Assembly (NCBI RefSeq): GCF_020497125.1
Contig: NC_059087.1
Coordinates: 16,029,925-16,093,924, forward strand
Direction: 5' to 3'
Length of the DNA stretch: 64,000 nucleotides
DNA from: Mauremys mutica
Taxonomy: Eukaryota > Chordata > Testudines > Geoemydidae
The position numbers and the translations under genes are program-made. Positions within the stretch are counted from its first letter, which is position 1. The number at the start of each line of letters is the position of its first letter. Positions 12,269 through 25,734 of the stretch are shown here, in pieces. The notes beneath the pieces are model-generated. The model searched no databases, was not told the DNA's origin, and saw nothing but the letters and a program-made list of their open reading frames with translations.

Positions 12269-13032
12269 TACCGTGCCCCCTTTAGAACTTTGCCCACACC
12301 AGGGCAAGATCTCCTAGAGAAAATACCTGCACCCTTTTTTCCCCTGGCCATTTCATTGGTGTGGCCGGCTACATGCCTGAATGGTCTGGGCTCTCAGAGT
12401 TTCCAGCTCCCCTTCCAGCTTGCTCACCATAATTAGCAGGCAGCCTCGTGTGCTAAGGTTGCCGGACGTTCCTCAGCCAGTTGTTCCCAGGCACCCTGAA
12501 AAAGGGGTTTGAGCTACTCATACTTCCCCTGTTACCTCACAGTTCCCCATTCGAGCATCCCCCTCCTCGTGTTATCTGGGGCTCTACAGCAACCCTCTGT
12601 TGCACCATTTGGGTGCCAGCTTCCTCCCTTTGGGCCCTAGTTTGCATTCTGATGGTCCCCTGGACCCACACCTGCTTCCCAGGATTCATTGCTATCAGGG
12701 GTACCTCAAACTCTAACTTTGGCACATCTTCTATCTCATCTATCTTATGCTCATCCTCCTCGGGCGGTCTGGTGCTCTGATCTAAATTGTCTGTGATAGC
12801 CACAGAGTGGTGCAGAACCCCTTCCTCTTCCTGTCCCTTTTCACATACAGGAGGCTTACAAATTCCAGCTAACAAATTATACATCGGAATTTAATGGATT
12901 GTTCCAAAGATCATGTCCCATTTCTGTCAAGATTTGTCTTTTCTTGCCTTCCTCAGACCACTGTATCCCCTCCCACAATGCCAACCTTCAAAAGGGCAAG
13001 TATTCCACTTATGACCTTCCAACCTGTACTGG
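12269..13032. other. gene-free stretch with an unassigned ORF at 12537-12884 (-)
   Basis: A minus-strand open frame of 115 codons includes the acidic segment STRPPEEDEHKIDEIED and RMQTRAQREEAGTQM. It lies just outside the inferred LTR. TRAQ-type motifs occur between gag and protease of some Gypsy elements, so it may be part of a second, older element, but this is weak. I do not recognise a host protein. Confidence 0.25.
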
Positions 13033-13282
13033 CAGCAGCAGCTCCAGGCACCAGCGCTCCAAGCGCGTGCCTGAGGCGGCAAACCGCGGGAGGCACGCTG
13101 CCGGTCCCTGTGAGGGCAGCAGTCAGGCAGCCTTCGGCAGCAAGCCTACGGGAGGTCTGCCAGTCCCGCGGATTCAGTGGCAATTCGGCGTTGGGTATGC
13201 CGAAGCCACGGGACCGGCAGACCTCCCGCAGGCATGCCTGACTGCCGTGCTTGGGATGGCAAAAAAGCTAGAGCCACCCCTG
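13033..13282 (+). mobile_element. hAT-like MITE, family B (copy 1)
   Basis: Colinear with 19433-19696 and with the inverted copy 53967-54259. Shared blocks are 'ggcaccagcgctccaagcgc', 'gggaggt...cag', 'gaagccacgggaccggcaga' and 'ggcaaaaaagctagagcc'. Ends are CAGCAGCAGCTCC... and ...GAGCCACCCCTG. No target duplication is clear here. Confidence 0.75.
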
Positions 13283-13315
13283 CATACCAGAAACATACCT
13301 CAGAGGGGCTAGTCT

Positions 13316-13627
13316 TTGTCCTTGATGGGGTTAAGGGGGGCCTTGATTAATCAATCTAGCACAGGAAGGTATAACACTCTCCAATGGCTGGAAGTTGAAG
13401 CTAGACAAATTCAGACTGGAAATGAGGTGTACATTTTTAACGTTGGAACAACTTACCAAGAGTCACAGTGGATTCTCCATCACGGACAGTTTTAAAATCA
13501 AGATTGGACATTTTTCTAAATGATGTGCTGTCGGAATTATTTTGGAGAAGTTCTCTGGCCTGTGTTACAAAGGAAATCAGACTAGATGATCAAAATGTCC
13601 CTTCTGGCTTTCTATGAATCTATGAAA
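13316..13627 (+). mobile_element. CR1 LINE 3' end
   Basis: Decayed end of CR1 ORF2 ('tggaagttgaagctagacaa', 'ttcagactggaaatgagg') plus the 3' UTR, ending 'actagatgatcaaaatgtcc' and the short tail repeat 'tctatgaatctatga'. Confidence 0.85.
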
Positions 13628-14155
13628 GAAGAAAGAATATTCCTCGGGGAACAGGGATTGTGGGTGCACTCTTACAGCCCCAGGGAGGACAGGGCAGGAG
13701 GAGGGGCCATTGTTCTGGTCTCTCTTCCTTTTCTTTTGGAAACTGATTTGTGTGTGATTTTTCCACATTATCTTTGCCAGTACGTAAACAAAACCCCTCA
13801 CAGCCTAAATAAAGATCCTTCGCCAGCACATGACATGATGCTAAAATGGGACTCTGCAATCTCCAGCACTTTAGGTGCATATAAAGAGTCTGTATAGATA
13901 TCTAAAGAATTCATGTAGATAAAACACAAGAAAAAAATTTATTTTGGAAATTAAATGAAAAGTAAAATACCCAGAGAGAACAGTATTATAAATTCAGTAA
14001 AAAAAATGAGGGAGAAATACAGCAAATTAACATGGTATATTTTCTTACTTAGGGTTACAGGTTTTGAAAAAGGCAGCCATTCTGTGCTTTAATACAAGTG
14101 AAAATAAATATATTTAATTTGCCTTTACATTTAAATAAACTCATGCAAATTGTAT

Positions 14156-14166
14156 TTACACACACA

Positions 14167-14197
<31 letters not shown>

Positions 14198-14198
14198 G
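14156..14198. repeat. CA/CT microsatellite
   Basis: Consecutive (AC), (CT) and (CA) dinucleotide runs. Confidence 0.95.
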
Positions 14199-15109
14199 CC
14201 TACCGACTAGCCCTTAAAAGCAGGGTGTGTTTTCATATCTTAAACATCCAAAGAGTTATTATTTTCAACCCTCCCAACCACTTTCAAATTATGATTAAAA
14301 ACAGGGTCCTGGAGAAAGGACCATCTTAGCAATGGAAATATTTTTTACACCAATATATGATTTTATTCCTTCTTTGATATCCTTCATGTGCTATGAATAC
14401 TGGGCATCAGATATATATTTATATGTATTTCTGTACAACATTAAAATGGACACAAAAAAGACAGGAAGTAATAACTTTTTTTGTCATGGCAACATAGTAG
14501 CTTTTTAGCTCCCAAGAAAAAATAAAAAAAGTTGTATTTCCTCAGCAACTCACACCTTGGCTGTGGCTCCAAAAGCCCATTGTCACTCTGTATTCTGTGC
14601 TACAAACCCACAGTTCAGTAAGATGTAGTATCCCCTTTCTAAGGCCACTCAATCTACTGCAGTTTATTCTACTGTATTTCTGCTCATTGTTTGAAAAAAA
14701 AAATTATATGTACAACCATCCCAATAAGCAGGGAAAGGAGAGCTAAGTTGCTTAAGGCAGTCATGCATATATCCTTTTGGAATAAATAGGACATTGTAAA
14801 GCAGGTATTATCGGCAGAGGGATAAACATTATAAGGAAATATTCAAAAAGTCAAAGAAAGAATCAAGGCAGAAAGTTGTTTCGGATCTGTACTAAATTGG
14901 TCTTTCAAAGTCAGCATTTGAGACCTAGATTCCCATAAACAACATCCATCAGACAATCAGCCTCAAAACTCCATCCCCAAGGAAGCAGTTTAAAAAGATG
15001 CTAAAGTCTTTAGCTTGGAGTTGAAAATGCACAAAGCTACAGAATTGCTCCTGGATACCTGTGGGGTGTATCTATCTAATCCTCATCACTATAGGATCTG
15101 AGCCCTTGC

Positions 15110-15290
15110 AAAGATTCACAACACCCTTGTGAGGTCAGGAGACAGTATCCCCCATTTGACACAGGGGGACCCGAGGCACAGAGCGATTAAATGATGTGCC
15201 CAAAGTCAAACAAAAAATCTGTGGTTGAGCCAGGACCTGAACCCAGTTCTCCTGAAGCCCATTCCAGTGCCTTACCCACCAGATCATCCT
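15110..15290 (-). repeat. MIR/CORE-SINE copy, antisense
   Basis: The plus strand reads 'acccgaggcacagagcgatt', 'gatgtgcccaaagtcaaac' and 'gagccaggacctgaacccag'. This is the reverse complement order of a MIR core and tRNA-derived head. Confidence 0.65.
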
Positions 15291-18200
15291 TCATATTGAC
15301 CATATAACTACTACCATATAACTGGTTTCTGCAAATCACAAAACCTAATACTGGGAAAATGCCAATACAATACCTGTGCAAAATGTGCACATTTTGTTAT
15401 CTAATGTACATTAGATTGTGACCAACTACATGGAAAGAATCTGTATGTTTGCATTTTGTTATAAAACTTTTCTGAAAAATCACTCTGTTCATATCATAAC
15501 CCACCTATCTACAAGCATTTGCATCCCTGTTTTCAAATGTATACTTTTAAACATCTTTCACTGAGTCAGTTAGGGCCTGATCCTGAGACCAACTGGACTA
15601 GCAGGGTAAGGGTTGCAGGACTGAGCCCACAGTGAAATTCATTGAATTTACTCAGATGTTGCATTGACAGCAATGAGAGTTTTTCCTGATTAAGGTTGCA
15701 GGATCAGACCATTAACTTGTATCTACACATCTTATATCAAATCCTTCTCCAGAGCTTTAAAATAAAACAAACAAGAGCAAAAGGATAGGGATATTTGGAA
15801 ATATTTTTCTTGGTAGCATGAAGTCATTTAATGTACGATCTCACAAGAGGAACTATCAGGACAACAACATTTATTCCCTCCAATGCCTTGTTTTTTATTA
15901 TTATTGTGGGCTTTGTTTGCCATAATAGACGTTATAATATAAAATTGTGATCCCCTAGTGCCTATCATCTAAGGATCCTGAAGAGTTTTGAAGATATTCA
16001 GTAACTTAGGACAATATGCTGTCACTCTTCTAAAATGGGTGAAGGAGTCTTTCAACACAGTGGAACTGCTGTGGTTCCAGGGTATGTGAACCACACGGAA
16101 TCTATTCACCTCCATAGGCACAGTGCTTCTCTGCTACAGCGCGGGTGGTCTGGGGACATGGTATGGGAACTGACCTATCAGCCATGGCCCATGATCCACA
16201 GCTATAAATTTCCCGTGGAGATGGATGCAGGAAGACACTGAGTACTGCTTTGCTGCTCCATTACCAAAACCCTAGCTTGTGGATGAAGGATTCCTTCCTC
16301 ATCCCAGGCCCTCTTAGCTCCCCTGTATAGAGCCCTTTTACACAGGCTTTGTGGGTGTGCTGCAGCAGGGCCCTTAGAAGTAGAGCTAGTCAAAAAATGG
16401 GGAAATATTGGTGAAAGTTTTCACAAAAAATTGTCCTTTTTTGTTGAAAATTATTGAAAGTTTTTTACCAGTTCTAATTAGGAGCCCTAAATGTTGTTCT
16501 AATGTTAGATAACTTATGTCCTAAAGTTGCCACTTAAGAATTACACATTGGATGAAATCCAAGATCCACTGAAGTCAATGGCAAAACTCTCATTCACTTT
16601 AATGGGGTTAGGATTTCACCACTTAATTGGGAGCTGTGCACATGTAATTCACGGGCTTACTGTGTGGTATCATGTCTCTCTGGAAACAGGTACTCTCTCA
16701 TGCCCTATCTAAGAGAGTTATTTGTTTATCTCAGGTGGCCAAGGCTGTGGTTTTGGTGTGGAAAGCCCTAGAGTCAGTCTCTGTTAATGACCATGTGTGC
16801 AGCTGTGGCTCAATACACACTCACTTAAGGACACTTTGGTTCCAAAACATGGATGGTAATTCCAAAGCGATACATTACTCAGATGACAGCCTAACTTTTC
16901 CTTAATCTCTTACTCAGGCATCAACTTCCAAGGCAAACCTGGTATATTCTCTTAATCTTTTCCCTAAACTATCTCAATGAGAGTTTTCCCAGCAGGTAGC
17001 AAGTCCAGGCAATAGTTTAAGTGCATCCTCAGAAAGGTACTCTTGACCATGGAGCAAAAACATTCCAGTAAGTGAGCACTAATATGGAGTGGTGGGATTT
17101 TTAAGAGATTAAATAGGGTCCTGAGGATTTTACGTGGCAGGTACCCTACACGCCCTTGTTACAAGAAGGGCTTTTAAACCATTTAAATTTGTAAGGTGGT
17201 TAGGTTTTGGTTTTGGTGTTTTTGCAAAGGGGAAAATTTTAAAACACAAAATGTCTTACTTGAGTAATTAACAATGATACCTTACATCATTTAAAACTGA
17301 AATAATTTAAGAAATCTAGTCACCTTTTTACTTGTTGCTTGCTTTCTGTACTCCAACCAGATCTCAGACTGAAAACAGATGGGACAATTTCATTTTTGTT
17401 TCCAGTCAGTTTCCTCATCTGGTTCTCATGCACTGGCACAAGGATTGCATGGCGATGTTGAAATCCAAGCAAGAACATGTTTTGGCTGGAATTCTAAAGA
17501 CAGCATGAATATTACCATTGTTTGTCTCAGTGAATCTTAAATTTAAGATGGGACTTTCAAAGCTGTCAAAGGGACTGGACATCCAATTCACATAATCTGG
17601 CTTTGAAAGTCCCAAACTTGGGGCATACACTAGCCAACAGAATCCATATCATATCATCAGATGGTTTCTTGGTCAGGGTAGGCAGGAAAGTAACTATATT
17701 CTTTTTTCAAACAAACAAATGCAGGAGAATTGCCAAAGGATTAATTTTGAGCCAAGAGTTTTGCTAGTCACAACACAGAGATGGCTATGGGGCTCTAATT
17801 CATGATGTTACCCCCGTTTTACCCCAGTGTAAATCAATAGTGTCACACTGGCCTAATGCTGTAGTGAGTCAGGCTCTGTGAACAGCCACTATGCAAATAG
17901 GACTTCCCTAAGGTGTTTGTTTGGAAATTACATTATAGTGTTGCCAACTCTCAGGATTTTATGGCAAGTCTCAGAATATTTGATGTTTTGCTTAAAACTC
18001 CAGCTCCTGGAGTCATGATCATGTGAGAATCACTGCTTTCATTTTAAAACAATAAGTCCTTATGGTTGTGAAGAAAAGCTTGAAAATATGAACCAGATGT
18101 GCCTTGAAGGCTCAAGAGAAGAATGCAGAGAAAAAGAAAGAACAGAACAGCAATTTTTGAACTTTTGTGTTGGCTGTACTTCTCTTCTCCCATGAGGAGT

Positions 18201-19432
18201 CTTCAGATTCTGTTTGACTATTGGAAGGCCCATTGGAAGCAGGATCTGGCCCATAAATCATAACATACTCTTCTGCCATAGCACTGGACCACAAACTGGG
18301 TTTCTCCACTTAAAGGGTTGTGCACAAGAAGTCCTGAGCAACTTTGATTAATGAGGAATGGATAGCTGGAATATCTGCAGATGCTGATCATTTTCATGTT
18401 GACCAGACAGCCAGTGTTTCCATGTCTGCTATTGCTGTTGAGGCCAGATATTCCAGGAGTGGATCTACACACTAGATCTAATACATGGAGGACAGCTAGT
18501 GTTAATCCTCTTTAATTCCCACACACAGTTACTGTTGAAGAAGAACAATAGAGAACCCCAGTTCTATGGTACAAGTTTCTGAAGCATCCACAAAAAGGAA
18601 TGAATGTGAACAAAATGTAACAGGATAGCTACATGGTATGAGATAGTATGAGGGAAAGAAAGTGTAGGGGAAAGATAACATGGATAATGTAAGTTCTTCC
18701 TCACAATCACCAGAAAGGATGAATCATTTATACCAAGACTCACTTATCTCACTCTGAAACAAGATCTAATATCCAAAAATATGCTTAAGCCATAGCTGTG
18801 TACATGGCTGTGTGTCTACTGAGGAAGAAATTGTTTGAGGTCAGTTTGCTCACATTAAAGGGCTAATGAAATTCTGCCAAGGTCAATGAGAAACAAGGTG
18901 TCTTGCTGCTGTACATGAGCCAGCTTTTCCAAGACTGCTTTGTTTGAGGAATTACTTCAATTTTTCTATCCTCTTTTAGGAAATGCAACCCACCCTTCCA
19001 CACTCACCCTGCTTTATTCCTTTGAGCACCAGGCATGTTTCCCCTCTTTGTAGATCCAGGTCCAGGAAGTATGCTAATAGACATCATATACTAACAAGAC
19101 GGCCATATTGCACACACTTAGGGATATGGAGACATGCATAGAACAGAACTGGAACAAAAGATTTACCACAGCAAGATCATCAGGTCCTGTATCCTGCTTT
19201 CTGCAATGGATTTGAAAGAAGGTGAATACATAAGATATGGGGCAATAGGAGGGTATACCAGTGAAAATAAATATATGGAACTAGGCTGAAGGACAAGGTC
19301 TAAGATAATAACACTGATTTTCCCCAAGCTTTCATAACCACCCCTTTTTTTAAAATGTCCCTCAAAAGAGTCTAAAATTGCTCTGCCATCTACTTGATTT
19401 TATTTTTTCAATGCCTTCAAGAGAACCCTTTG

Positions 19433-19696
19433 CAGCGGCAGCTCCCGGCACCAGCGCTCCAAGCGCGTGCCTGGGGCGGCAAGCTGTGGGGGGGCGCCCT
19501 GCCGGTCCCTGCGAGAGCAACAGTCAGGCTGCCTTTGGCGGCTTGCCTGTGGGAGGTCCGCTGGTCCGGCGGATTTGGCGGCAATTCGGTGGCAGGTATG
19601 TTGAAGCCGTGGGACCGGTGGACCTCCCTCAGGCAAGCCACCGAAGGCAGCCTGCCTGCCGTGCTTGGGGTGGCAAAAAAGCTAGAGCCGCCCCTA
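19433..19696 (+). mobile_element. hAT-like MITE, family B (copy 2) with target duplication
   Basis: Flanked by an exact 8-bp duplication ACCCTTTG (19425-19432 and 19697-19704). Ends are CAGCGGCAGCTCC and GAGCCGCCCCTA, imperfect inverted repeats. The interior is colinear with 13033-13282. Confidence 0.87.
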
Positions 19697-19769
19697 ACCC
19701 TTTGGCAGAGATGCTAGCTCTGATCTAACCTTCTATTGTATTTTCAGCTTGTATTTCAACAAATATTTT

Positions 19770-19771
<2 letters not shown>

Positions 19772-19803
<32 letters not shown>
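19772..19803. repeat. AT dinucleotide microsatellite
   Basis: An uninterrupted AT run; a shorter TA/CA run follows at about 19919-19940. Confidence 0.95.
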
Positions 19804-19805
<2 letters not shown>

Positions 19806-20398
19806 CAGCTGACACAGCCCCTAATTTTGTTTCTGTAAACAAACATCAGTTGCACATTTAAAATATACCAGATGAGCAAATCTGTAACCAGTTTTCTTTG
19901 AATATATGTACACACTTATGTATATATATATACACACATATTACATATCTTTATAAGGCACAGTCAAATGTACCATCAGTTCTTTAGAATTCTTTTTAAC
20001 TATGGAAGTAAATCATATTTCACCATACAGTTTGACATGTCTAACCGAGACATTTTTGAAATGTTTCGATGATACAGGTTTACCAGCTGTGAAATGTCTT
20101 CTTTAAAAACTCCAGTTATTGTGATAAGACGAACAAAAATTATTTTGACAGTAATTCAAATCCACTTAGTATGTAATTGTTCTTCCCCTAAAAGCTATTT
20201 TCACCCGCACAAGAAGTTCCCATCTGTCTCTCCTTCTTTCAAATATTATGTTCTCGTATCTAGTTTTAAAAGTGAGCCAAAACTTGACCCACAGAACTGA
20301 AAAAAGAAATCAGAGAAATTAATGCTAACTTAGTAAATTTAGCTGTGTCTTATATAAAACATCTGAATAAGCCAGTATGATTTTATATAAAATATAGT

Positions 20399-20476
20399 GG
20401 GCCAGATCCTCAGCTGTTTGATTCAACTGAAATCAATGGAGCGATGCTGATTTACACCAGCTGAGGATCTGATCCT
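20399..20476. mobile_element. short palindromic MITE
   Basis: Ends GGGCCAGATCCTCAGCTG and CAGCTGAGGATCTGATCC are inverted repeats around 'gaaatcaatggagcgatgc'. This is one of several copies of a widespread reptile palindromic family in this window; another end piece is at about 51990-52040. Confidence 0.65.
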
Positions 20477-21230
20477 TATATATATATATAGCCTAATCTT
20501 TATCATTCAAAGACACTCCAGCACACAAGCATGACAAGCATTTACAGTGAACACTCTTCATGAATGAATCCTTTCTCAGTGTCACCAGTCTGCATACTGC
20601 ACATTATGGCTTCTAAGATCCCAGAGCAGCTGCTCTTAAGAGGGTTTGGCAACTGTATCAACTATAAACTAGTAGCACAGACCTAATTGGCATATTGTCA
20701 CAGACTAGAAACAAACAGGTTGACAGAGGTGGTTAGACAGACTGGAATTTGGCTATCTGTCAGATGTACACATCCTGCTGTCCTCGATACCACACTTAAT
20801 CATTGGCAATACTAGTGCCTTCAGAGATTACCATAAGGAGTCATCTCACCTTGTTTTCCACCCTCATCTAGAAGAAGGTATTTAAGATTCAATTAGTTCC
20901 CTTTGTGTTTTACCACCGGAAGTTTTTGCATCCAGATTGACCTTTGTTCCATGCAAGACTATCACATTTCACACACTTCTACGTTTTACACATACACGGA
21001 GGCCAGCCCATGGATGGTGCTGAGTATCTGCAACTCTAAGTATAGTCAGGGGGAGCTGAAGATGCTCCATGCCACTTAGAATTTGGCCCATGGACTGTGA
21101 TGTAATCAATGGAACATTAACAAGGCCTCAGAAAAGGGGTAGAAAGAACATATGAGCCTTCTGGACAATCCTGAAGCTATACAGTCTGATGCAGAAACAC
21201 CAGGAAAATGTAACACCTTAAAATACCAAA

Positions 21231-21263
<33 letters not shown>

Positions 21264-21282
21264 CACACACACACACATATAT
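21231..21282. repeat. compound (GT)(AT)(AC) palindromic microsatellite
   Basis: GT repeats run into AT repeats and then AC repeats, so the whole tract is nearly self-complementary and can form a hairpin or cruciform. Confidence 0.95.
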
Positions 21283-23489
21283 TTTACCAGATCCACAAAA
21301 ATGTTTTACAGACAGAGCTCCACAAAGCCTGCACAGATACATTCCAACAATTCAAGGTGGCAGAACAGGTGAAATATAGACTGTAAAAACATGTCAACAT
21401 AAACTTCCCAAACTGTCTATGTGACAGCAACACTGACCCTCCCCACCCTTCCCTCTTAAAATATATATATCTCTAGGCTGGACCAGAGGTATAGTACAAA
21501 GAAAACTGCATTGCAATTTCCACATCATTTAAGCTTTATAGGAGTGCAGCCATCATCTGAAGAGGCTCCCTTATAGTATTCATGATGCAATTATCCTAGG
21601 CAAAGTTCAGATAATACTTGGCTTCCATTTTCAACACAGCAACACAAACAGCTCATTTGCCACATATCAGATTTTGGACATTAAAGCATAGGTCTGGGTA
21701 GCTCTTACAGCTGAGGTTAACCAAAAGAAATAATTGAATTTGGGTTTTATTTAATTTAAAAAGTAAATACAAACATGTGTTGGCTGTGTGCTTCCTGTGA
21801 TAGCCTCCCACAATAATGCAAGGCAGAGATTTCTTTAATATACTTATCACAGGCCTGCAATTCTCTGAAACTTTATTACCCAGCTGCATGAAAATACAGA
21901 ACCCTAAGGTTTTTTTCCCCTTCAGACAACACAACATTTTTGCTCACTCAGTTACTTCTGCATCCAGTTTTCAACATACAGAGCCAAATTATAGTTGTAA
22001 GTCGGAGCAGAATTTGGCCCACCATTTCAAATTCATTGCTATGCAGGTCTTCTGATTAAGTCAAAACACAAAGAAATAAAAAAAAGAAAAATTGTAAGGC
22101 TTCACGTAAAAACATCTCCTCTCTCACCCATTCATGGAGTAAGGTCCATTTAATATCATGTTACTCTATTTATTACACAGTTAATTAAAGCTACAGAGAT
22201 TCAGCTCTCTCAAGACATACCGTACTAAAATGAAACTTGGGTGTTAAACTGGAATGAATAAACAGTGAAATTATGCTAATAAAATGGGATTTGCAATGAA
22301 AACTCGATGTTTCTTAAATAAGAAATAGACATAATATACAATCTACTGCTAAAAATAAAAACATATTAAAAAGATTTAAGACTTTTGAAGTACAAATTAA
22401 GAAAGACAAAACAAGAGGCTACTTAAAAAACATATTAACCTGCAGTGGATCTTCTGTTACGATCCAGGGGATCAGATCCTCAATGAATGTAAATTGGCAT
22501 AACTCTAGCCAATTTAAAGAGAGCTACACCAAATCACACCATTGAAGTTCTGGGCCTTACTGTCTATAAAAACTGAAGGACTATGTGAGTAAAAGTAGCA
22601 CATCATTAATAATTTGTAAATTGCTTGAAGAATTTGTAATTTTGGAAAGCTGGAAAAAATAACACGGGCCAGATCTTGCTCCCAAAGTCAACAGCAGTTT
22701 TGCTAATGAGTAGATCCCCAGTCCTCCAATAGGAACTATGCAAGCTTTAGATGGGAATGGGGCTGAACTTGCTGTGTACAATCTCAAATTACTTCTTAGA
22801 ATACTTAGAATACTTCTTAGAATACTGCTTCCAGGAAGAGTTGAAAAATTTACTTCCATCTCCAGGTCATTCACACTACTCTATATGCAAACTTCAAAAA
22901 AGAACTAACGTGCCAGATGAGTCTCAACTCTAGTTAAGCCACCTTCAGAAAAAGTATATAGAACTTGCACTGTAACTTAATTATTTGTATCCCCAATGCA
23001 ATTCTTTTTCTTCCTCTCTCCACGAGTTATAGCTAAATAACCCTGGCTATAAGTGTTTGAAAGGTTTACACATATAGTACATATAGTACTGTGTTTAGTC
23101 TTATTGAGCCATTCTTGCTCAGGAGTTTATGTAGTAATTTCAAAGGCCTATTTGCCCTTAAAATATGTAGATTGTTCTTTTCTAACATCATAAAGTATGT
23201 TCACATTGTAGTGCCATGAGATGCATATTTTCAAAGCTACACTGGTGCAATATAAAAGCCTTACTTGGATGGCTTGGTTTTATAATCACTCAGGGTGATA
23301 TAATCTGCCCCTGTGCAGACTGCCAACACAAAGTCTACATGCCACTTAACCCCTCTTTTGATGGCTTAAGTGTGACATTAAGTGATACTTAAGTGATGCA
23401 TAGGCCTTGTGCTACTCTCTCCACAGAGATGAATTTCACCCCTCAAGGAGTTAAATTCGTGCTGGAATTGCAGATGAGTAGAAATTAAA

Positions 23490-24140
23490 GATGGAAGAGA
23501 ACTATAAGGCCATCTCGACCAGCCCCTTGCCAGTACACGATTGATCCCTGTAGAAAGTTTTCTAAGACTTTGTCCAATTTAGTTTTAAATGTTCTAAGTG
23601 ATCAGGCTTCCTACTAGAAGACTATTCCACAACCCCTTCCCCTGCTATTCATTTTAATGTTTTTCCTTTTAAATACAAGACATTTGCTACCAGTGATAAC
23701 CCCCGTATCACCTTTGGGACTACATCCTTTAAATTACATATCTGTAAGCTTATCATACCCCCTTCCCTTAATCATTGCTCAGTCAATTAATTACACATTT
23801 TAGCTCTTAATCTTTTTTTAAATCAGCATCTCCAGCTCTCTGTTTATATCTATTGTTCCCCTCTGAACTTGATCCAATTTGTCAATATAATTCTGGCAAT
23901 AAAGTGCCTGTAACTAATGATAAAACTCTAGATAAAATTATACCAAAGCCATATAGAGGGACTATTACTTCTCAGCTCTGTGATGCCTCTGTGTATGCAG
24001 TTCAAAATGTCACTGGGCCTTTTTGCTGTCATACTGCACTGCAAGCTTATATCTACTTTGCTGTCCACTATTACTTTGGGTCTATTTCTGCTATGTTACT
24101 TTCCAAATTTCTCTCTTCAGATGATCTGGTTCAAGCCAAG
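23490..24140 (-). mobile_element. decayed CR1/L3-like LINE fragment
   Basis: The plus strand reads as the reverse complement of old amniote CR1-type sequence: 'aaggccatctcgaccagcc', 'ctattccacaaccccttccc', 'ccctctgaacttgatccaat' and 'cactgggcctttttgctgtc' in the expected order. Heavily mutated, with no open frame. Confidence 0.6.
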
Positions 24141-24149
24141 AACATTACT

Positions 24150-25734
24150 CAGAAGCATGATTAACCCCACCATGCATTTCTATCTGACCTCTCAAAAAGA
24201 GATGTGATATACAAGGGACATAATAAGCAGATATTGAGATGGCTGTCAAGATTTACTGAATCATGAGGTAAATGTTAACTAAGACAAAGCTGAGGTCAGT
24301 ATTTTCCTCAATGGACAACAAATCTTAGTGTTCATTAAAACAAACTATCTTTCTGCATTGTTACATAAATTCTGACTATCAAATATCTGGAGATCTCTCC
24401 ATTTTCAGCATGGCATGTAGATAAAACATTAATCCCTTTGAAGCCAACATCCTGAAGGGGAGATGAATTTAGATGTCCAGCAAAACCTATTTGCCTCTGA
24501 AGAGCCAGACAGAAGGCAGAGATTCCATATGCTATCTGCCTGGCTTTTTTTTGGTTCTTAAAATAATGTTGCCTCAAAACTCAACAAGATAAACATAGCT
24601 TTGTGGGGGCAGGAGAAGGAGGAAAGCCCAGAGAACTAAATGGACATAACTGATATTGAAAAAAGTTATTGACTGGAAAAAACTTTCTGCCCAGCAATAT
24701 TAAGGGCTGGTGGTCATTAGGCAGGAAGCAAATTTATATCCTCTAGGTATGTGCTTGGCTCAGTCACACACACTGCAAATTCAACAGATCATGATAACTT
24801 TCCTCTAAGGTTATACACACTGCACCACTGCAAGACAATAAACCATGTTACTGCATACATCCCATAAACAAAAAGGAGGAGAGAGATATTTTCCCATCTG
24901 AATTTTTTTTATGTTTTAGAGGCTTGTTCTTCAGAGTAAGAAGCCTTTAAAAACAGAGGGAGGGGGAGCAACAGGGAGGAATGATAAATCCTTACTTATG
25001 TGGCAGTCCGATTCCATAAGACACAAATGCACACACACACAATTTCACACACAGGGAGGCGAATCATGGACAGTGAGAAGCTGCTGCTATTCTTTCTCCC
25101 CTCCACCTAGAGCCGGGGGGCGGGGGGGAGAGAGACTTTAAAACACTACATGATGCTTGAGGGCCACTGCACCCTGCCTGGTTCCTTTAAAGCAGGAGGA
25201 ATAACACCAACAATGCTTTGGGGACAAATGGTAGTTCTCATACACACAGACTGCAAACAAGGAGTCTGGTCTCCATGTCTATAAGAAAATAAGAGTCTGG
25301 CCAGTGGCTTGTCCCGAGATTTTGCTGGCCAGAAATCTTGTGGTGAGGAAAAACATGACCCCAGATTAATTCTTCATCACAGCACAACTTCTACATGACA
25401 GTTTTGTTTGACAGACAAATACACAATGGCTTTTTCACTCTCTTTCATGAAAGAAATAATCTCTATGGTTGTGGTGCTAGGTGGTAGCCAGTTTCCGCAG
25501 TCAGTTCGAGACAGTTTCTGATGGACTGTACAATTTTATTTCCACAAGAATAAGGCTGCAGCTCTTTTTTGGCCAAAAGAGAAAGATGAAAACAAACAAA
25601 CAGAAAAAAACCCCAAAAAGGACACTGGCAGCTGCTGCTCCTTTTGTGGTTGATGTTGTTTGAGTCTTCACAGTGCACCTAGCTTCATGGCTGGCTTAAT
25701 GGATGGCTCTTTATTTTCATTTTTAATTTTTATT
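24150..25734 (-). other. ZDHHC8: probable ZDHHC8 3' UTR (end undetermined)
   Basis: Sequence directly after the stop codon must begin the 3' UTR. AATAAA hexamers on the minus strand occur at 25710-25715, only about 20 nt after the stop, and at 25535-25540; either could serve but neither is proven. A decayed LINE begins at about 24140, which is why I stop the tentative span there. The stretch holds a G-rich patch near 25112-25130 and a short CA run near 25028-25040. RNA evidence would be needed to place the cleavage site. Confidence 0.4.

Larger units (their letters stand above)
13628..19432. other. gene-free stretch, sparse repeats
   Basis: AT-rich and low in recognisable young repeats. It contains a CT/CA microsatellite (14156-14198), a probable antisense MIR (15110-15290) and palindromic MITE remnants near 15572-15710 and 16548-16625 (both built around 'aagtcaatgg'-like cores). 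No exon is recognised on either strand. Part could be distal 3' UTR or regulatory DNA, but nothing in the sequence proves it. Confidence 0.4.
19697..23489. other. gene-free stretch with microsatellites and palindromes
   Basis: Contains an AT run (19772-19803), a GT/AT/AC palindrome (21231-21282), a small MITE (20399-20476), an ATCTGGCCC-type palindromic remnant near 22459-22590 and a short ACTTCTTAGAAT-type tandem repeat (22791-22826). No gene is recognised. Confidence 0.4.
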
